The position numbers and the translations under genes were made by a program. 64,000 nt of DNA from NCBI RefSeq assembly GCF_047948215.1, contig NC_134460.1, positions 130,502,824 through 130,566,823 on the forward strand, written 5' to 3'. How positions within the stretch are numbered: the first letter of the stretch is position 1; each line of letters starts with the position of its first letter. Of this stretch, positions 61,951 to 64,000 are shown in pieces. This DNA is from Lycorma delicatula. Lineage: Eukaryota; Arthropoda; Insecta; Hemiptera; Fulgoridae. The notes under the pieces were generated by a model. That model worked only from the letters and a program-made list of their open reading frames with translations, was not told where the DNA came from and made no database searches.

Positions 61951-62640
61951 ATAATACAATAGATTAATGTTACCAGCTGTTACACAGATGAACTGAGGAA
62001 AATTGTCTTCTTCAAAAAATAATTATCATATATAAAACTTATCAACACTGAAACTTAAATTAAAATGAAAAACAATGAATTCCTACAGTATATAATTATT
62101 AATTAGTAAAAAGAATAAACTTATAAATGATAAAATTCCAATCCACTGTTACAATGAAATATATTAAAAGAATGAGATTAACTAATACATAACAGATAAA
62201 AAGAGTAACACTTCCAGTAAGTCTTGTAGTATTTTTGTAACATTCTTTTTAATTTTTATGGTTGCAATCAGAATTGCAGTTAAAAAAAAAAAACAAAATA
62301 AAAATAATTTTTGTTAGCAGTATTTAAAATATACCTTTGATACTGTTATTATTAAAATCCAAACAGATCAATTTATAGAGACATTTTCGTAATCAATCGC
62401 TACGCAGTGAAACCACTTTGGTTGCACTCTAACTCAATAAAAGGCATAATATTGATAAATATTATGCCTTAAATATTATCAATATTGATATTGAAAAATA
62501 CCAAGTAGAAAGTTAGGAGAAATTCAAGCTGTATTGACTTAATAATGGCATTATCTTCTTCCTTTAACAAGAAGGACCTGAGGTTAGTTGTTGGACTCGC
62601 TGAGCCCATCAGTAAATTATATGTCTTCAAACTGGCTATC
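61951..62640. other. Intergenic, nothing recognised
   Basis: AT-rich. The first part still resembles sequence upstream of the gene 2 first exon (TTGAAGAAGACAATTTTCCT on the minus strand), supporting a duplication that includes non-coding flank. Confidence 0.4.
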
Positions 62641-62790
62641 TCTGTGGTGGATTGGTAGCATCTCTGACTTTTATCCAGAGGTCCTGGGTTCAAATCCCAG
62701 TCAGGCATGGCACTTTTAATATGCTAAAAATTTACAGTTTCATTTCCCACGTATGCTGTAGGTAAATGATTAAAAATCTTCCACTTCAAC
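62641..62790 (+). mobile_element. tRNA-derived SINE, second family
   Basis: The tRNA-like head has an A-box (TGGTGGATTGGTAGCATCTC) and a good B-box (GGGTTCAAATCCCAGTCA), then the body GGCATGGCACTTTTAATATG. The strong B-box resembles a true tRNA, but there is no paired acceptor stem, so it is a SINE rather than a tRNA gene. Confidence 0.65.
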
Positions 62791-63384
62791 TGCTTTACTA
62801 AAGTCTTGAGCCACCTTTAGAAGGTTTTGCATTGTTTTTTAACAAAAATATCCTTCATGGAACATCTCACATTTTTCTTTTTTTTACTTGGCCTCCAATG
62901 CTCTTTAGCATTTTACAATAAACATCTAATGTCCTTTTGGTTCAGTTTCAATAAATTTTGTTAATGCGGTTCCCAAACATTGGAGCCACATTATTTCATC
63001 ATTTAATAATGCTTTTTTGATTATTTTTGCCTTAGCAGTTAAGTGAATATGTACACATTGCTTAGGCTGTTCCTTGGTCCCTGCCCTAACGAAAACGACC
63101 TGAATACTGTCTAAATTACATTGCAGAAGGAAAATCAGGATATTCATTCCCCATTTTATTATACTCCTTAAGGGGTATTGAGGCTACTATGATTATTGTT
63201 TAAGTATTTTACACAAATTCCTTTGGAACCAATAAAAAATTCAGGAAACCTGAATGTCAAAATTTAATAGACTTACCCTTGAAATCTGTAGAATAAATTT
63301 GAAACTCAAGATATAGTTAAGCAATGTTTATTGTGCTCAATTTTTCAACTTCTTGAGCAAATTCATAAGTCACAATTAAATGCC

Positions 63385-63530
63385 TATCTCTGTCGGGAAG
63401 TGGTAGTACCCAAACTTTCATTCGGAGGTCCTGGTTAGGTATGGCATTTTTCATATGCTACAAAATTTCCATTTCATATTCTGATGTGCAAGCTTCCAGC
63501 TATATGGTGGATTAATCATCCAAAAAAAGA
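63385..63530 (+). mobile_element. tRNA-derived SINE, second family, B-box damaged
   Basis: Same family as the copy about 750 bp to the left: TCGGGAAGTGGTAGTACC, TTTCATTCGGAGGTCCTGG, then GGTATGGCATTTTTCATATG. The GGTTCAAATCCC of the B-box is deleted, so it cannot be transcribed by Pol III as the other might. Confidence 0.6.
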
Positions 63531-64000
63531 CCTTTCCATCCCTTATCACAAAAATCTGATTGCTCCTATTCAAATTTCTATCACCAGTTTTTCACTGTGC
63601 TTTTACTTATTTATTCCCATCACAACTATTAATGGATTTTAGTAGGAGATTCATCTGCCAATGGGTTTATAGTGAGGTTACTGTCAACTATTACACATGC
63701 ACATCGTTATAGCAACAGGTTTACTTCCAAACAGTCAATGAGAATTCAGTTTTGGAGTATCCCTGTACTATTAGAATGTAAAAAAGAAAATTAATTAAAT
63801 CATGCTCAGCTATTCCCCATCTGAAAAGAATAGTAGTCAGAACAAATGTTTTATAAGAGCATAAAAATTTACGATGTAAAATATATAAATTAAATTAATA
63901 AATCTAGAACCACATTGTTTATTTTATAAGAGAAATGAATGTATACCAGAGTGGTAAAATGATGCATTTTACATATCACATTAAACTCTAAATCAACATT
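63531..64000. other. Right edge, nothing recognised
   Basis: No coding or repeat structure identified. Confidence 0.4.

Noticed and set aside
62641..62712. True tRNA gene
   Set aside because: Good B-box, but the acceptor and anticodon stems do not pair and a SINE body follows.

Overview
The window is AT-rich, intron-containing animal DNA. It is most likely from an insect, and the mix of old transposon families and tRNA-derived SINEs fits a hemipteran (planthopper or leafhopper type). That placement is inference from repeat style and from one recognisable gene family; nothing here identifies the species. There are no rRNA genes, no convincing functional tRNA genes, no CRISPR array and no bacterial operon.

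The only protein-coding host genes I can support are two paralogous minus-strand genes near the two ends of the window, at 6.3-16.4 kb and 52.4-61.6 kb. Each encodes a stand-alone I29 cathepsin-propeptide inhibitor of about 115-120 residues (crammer/BCPI/CTLA-2 type) with no protease domain. The shared exons have phase-0 junctions at identical codons, the central exon is 150 nt in both, and the last introns are about 7.1 and 7.5 kb. Both carry a hydrophobic N-terminal segment that looks like a signal peptide, which insect crammer lacks. A third, decayed copy of the first coding exon lies just upstream of the second gene (about 61.84-61.94 kb), so the locus is a small tandem cluster.

The rest is a transposon graveyard. 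From left to right: a full-length but ruined CR1/Jockey-like LINE (0.6-5.2 kb); a Tc1/mariner-type element with about 260-bp inverted repeats, a mariner HTH relic and a 5' LINE relic, all inside the last intron of gene 1; a repeat family whose inner part is a foldback, in two inverted copies (19.7-20.7 and 29.6-30.6 kb); two related LTR-like units (about 25.2-26.5 and 30.8-31.5 kb), the first interrupted by a tRNA-SINE; a second mariner-like transposase (27.5-28.5 kb); a pogo/Tigger fragment next to a piggyBac relic (34.6-37.0 kb); two nearly fully palindromic MITE-like elements (39.4-39.9 and 41.5-41.9 kb); several RTE-like fragments; and one young, nearly full-length RTE/BovB-like LINE on the minus strand (44.33-47.6 kb), broken by a nonsense codon and frameshifts. 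To its right are a THAP-domain fragment (48.65 kb), a jerky/pogo relic and a Penelope-like relic with a GIY-YIG remnant, the last two inside the long intron of gene 2, and two tRNA-like SINEs near the right end.

The two inhibitor genes probably regulate C1A cysteine proteases (cathepsin L-like), and if the leader is real they act in the secretory or endolysosomal pathway or outside the cell. Everything else is self-replicating DNA or its remains.
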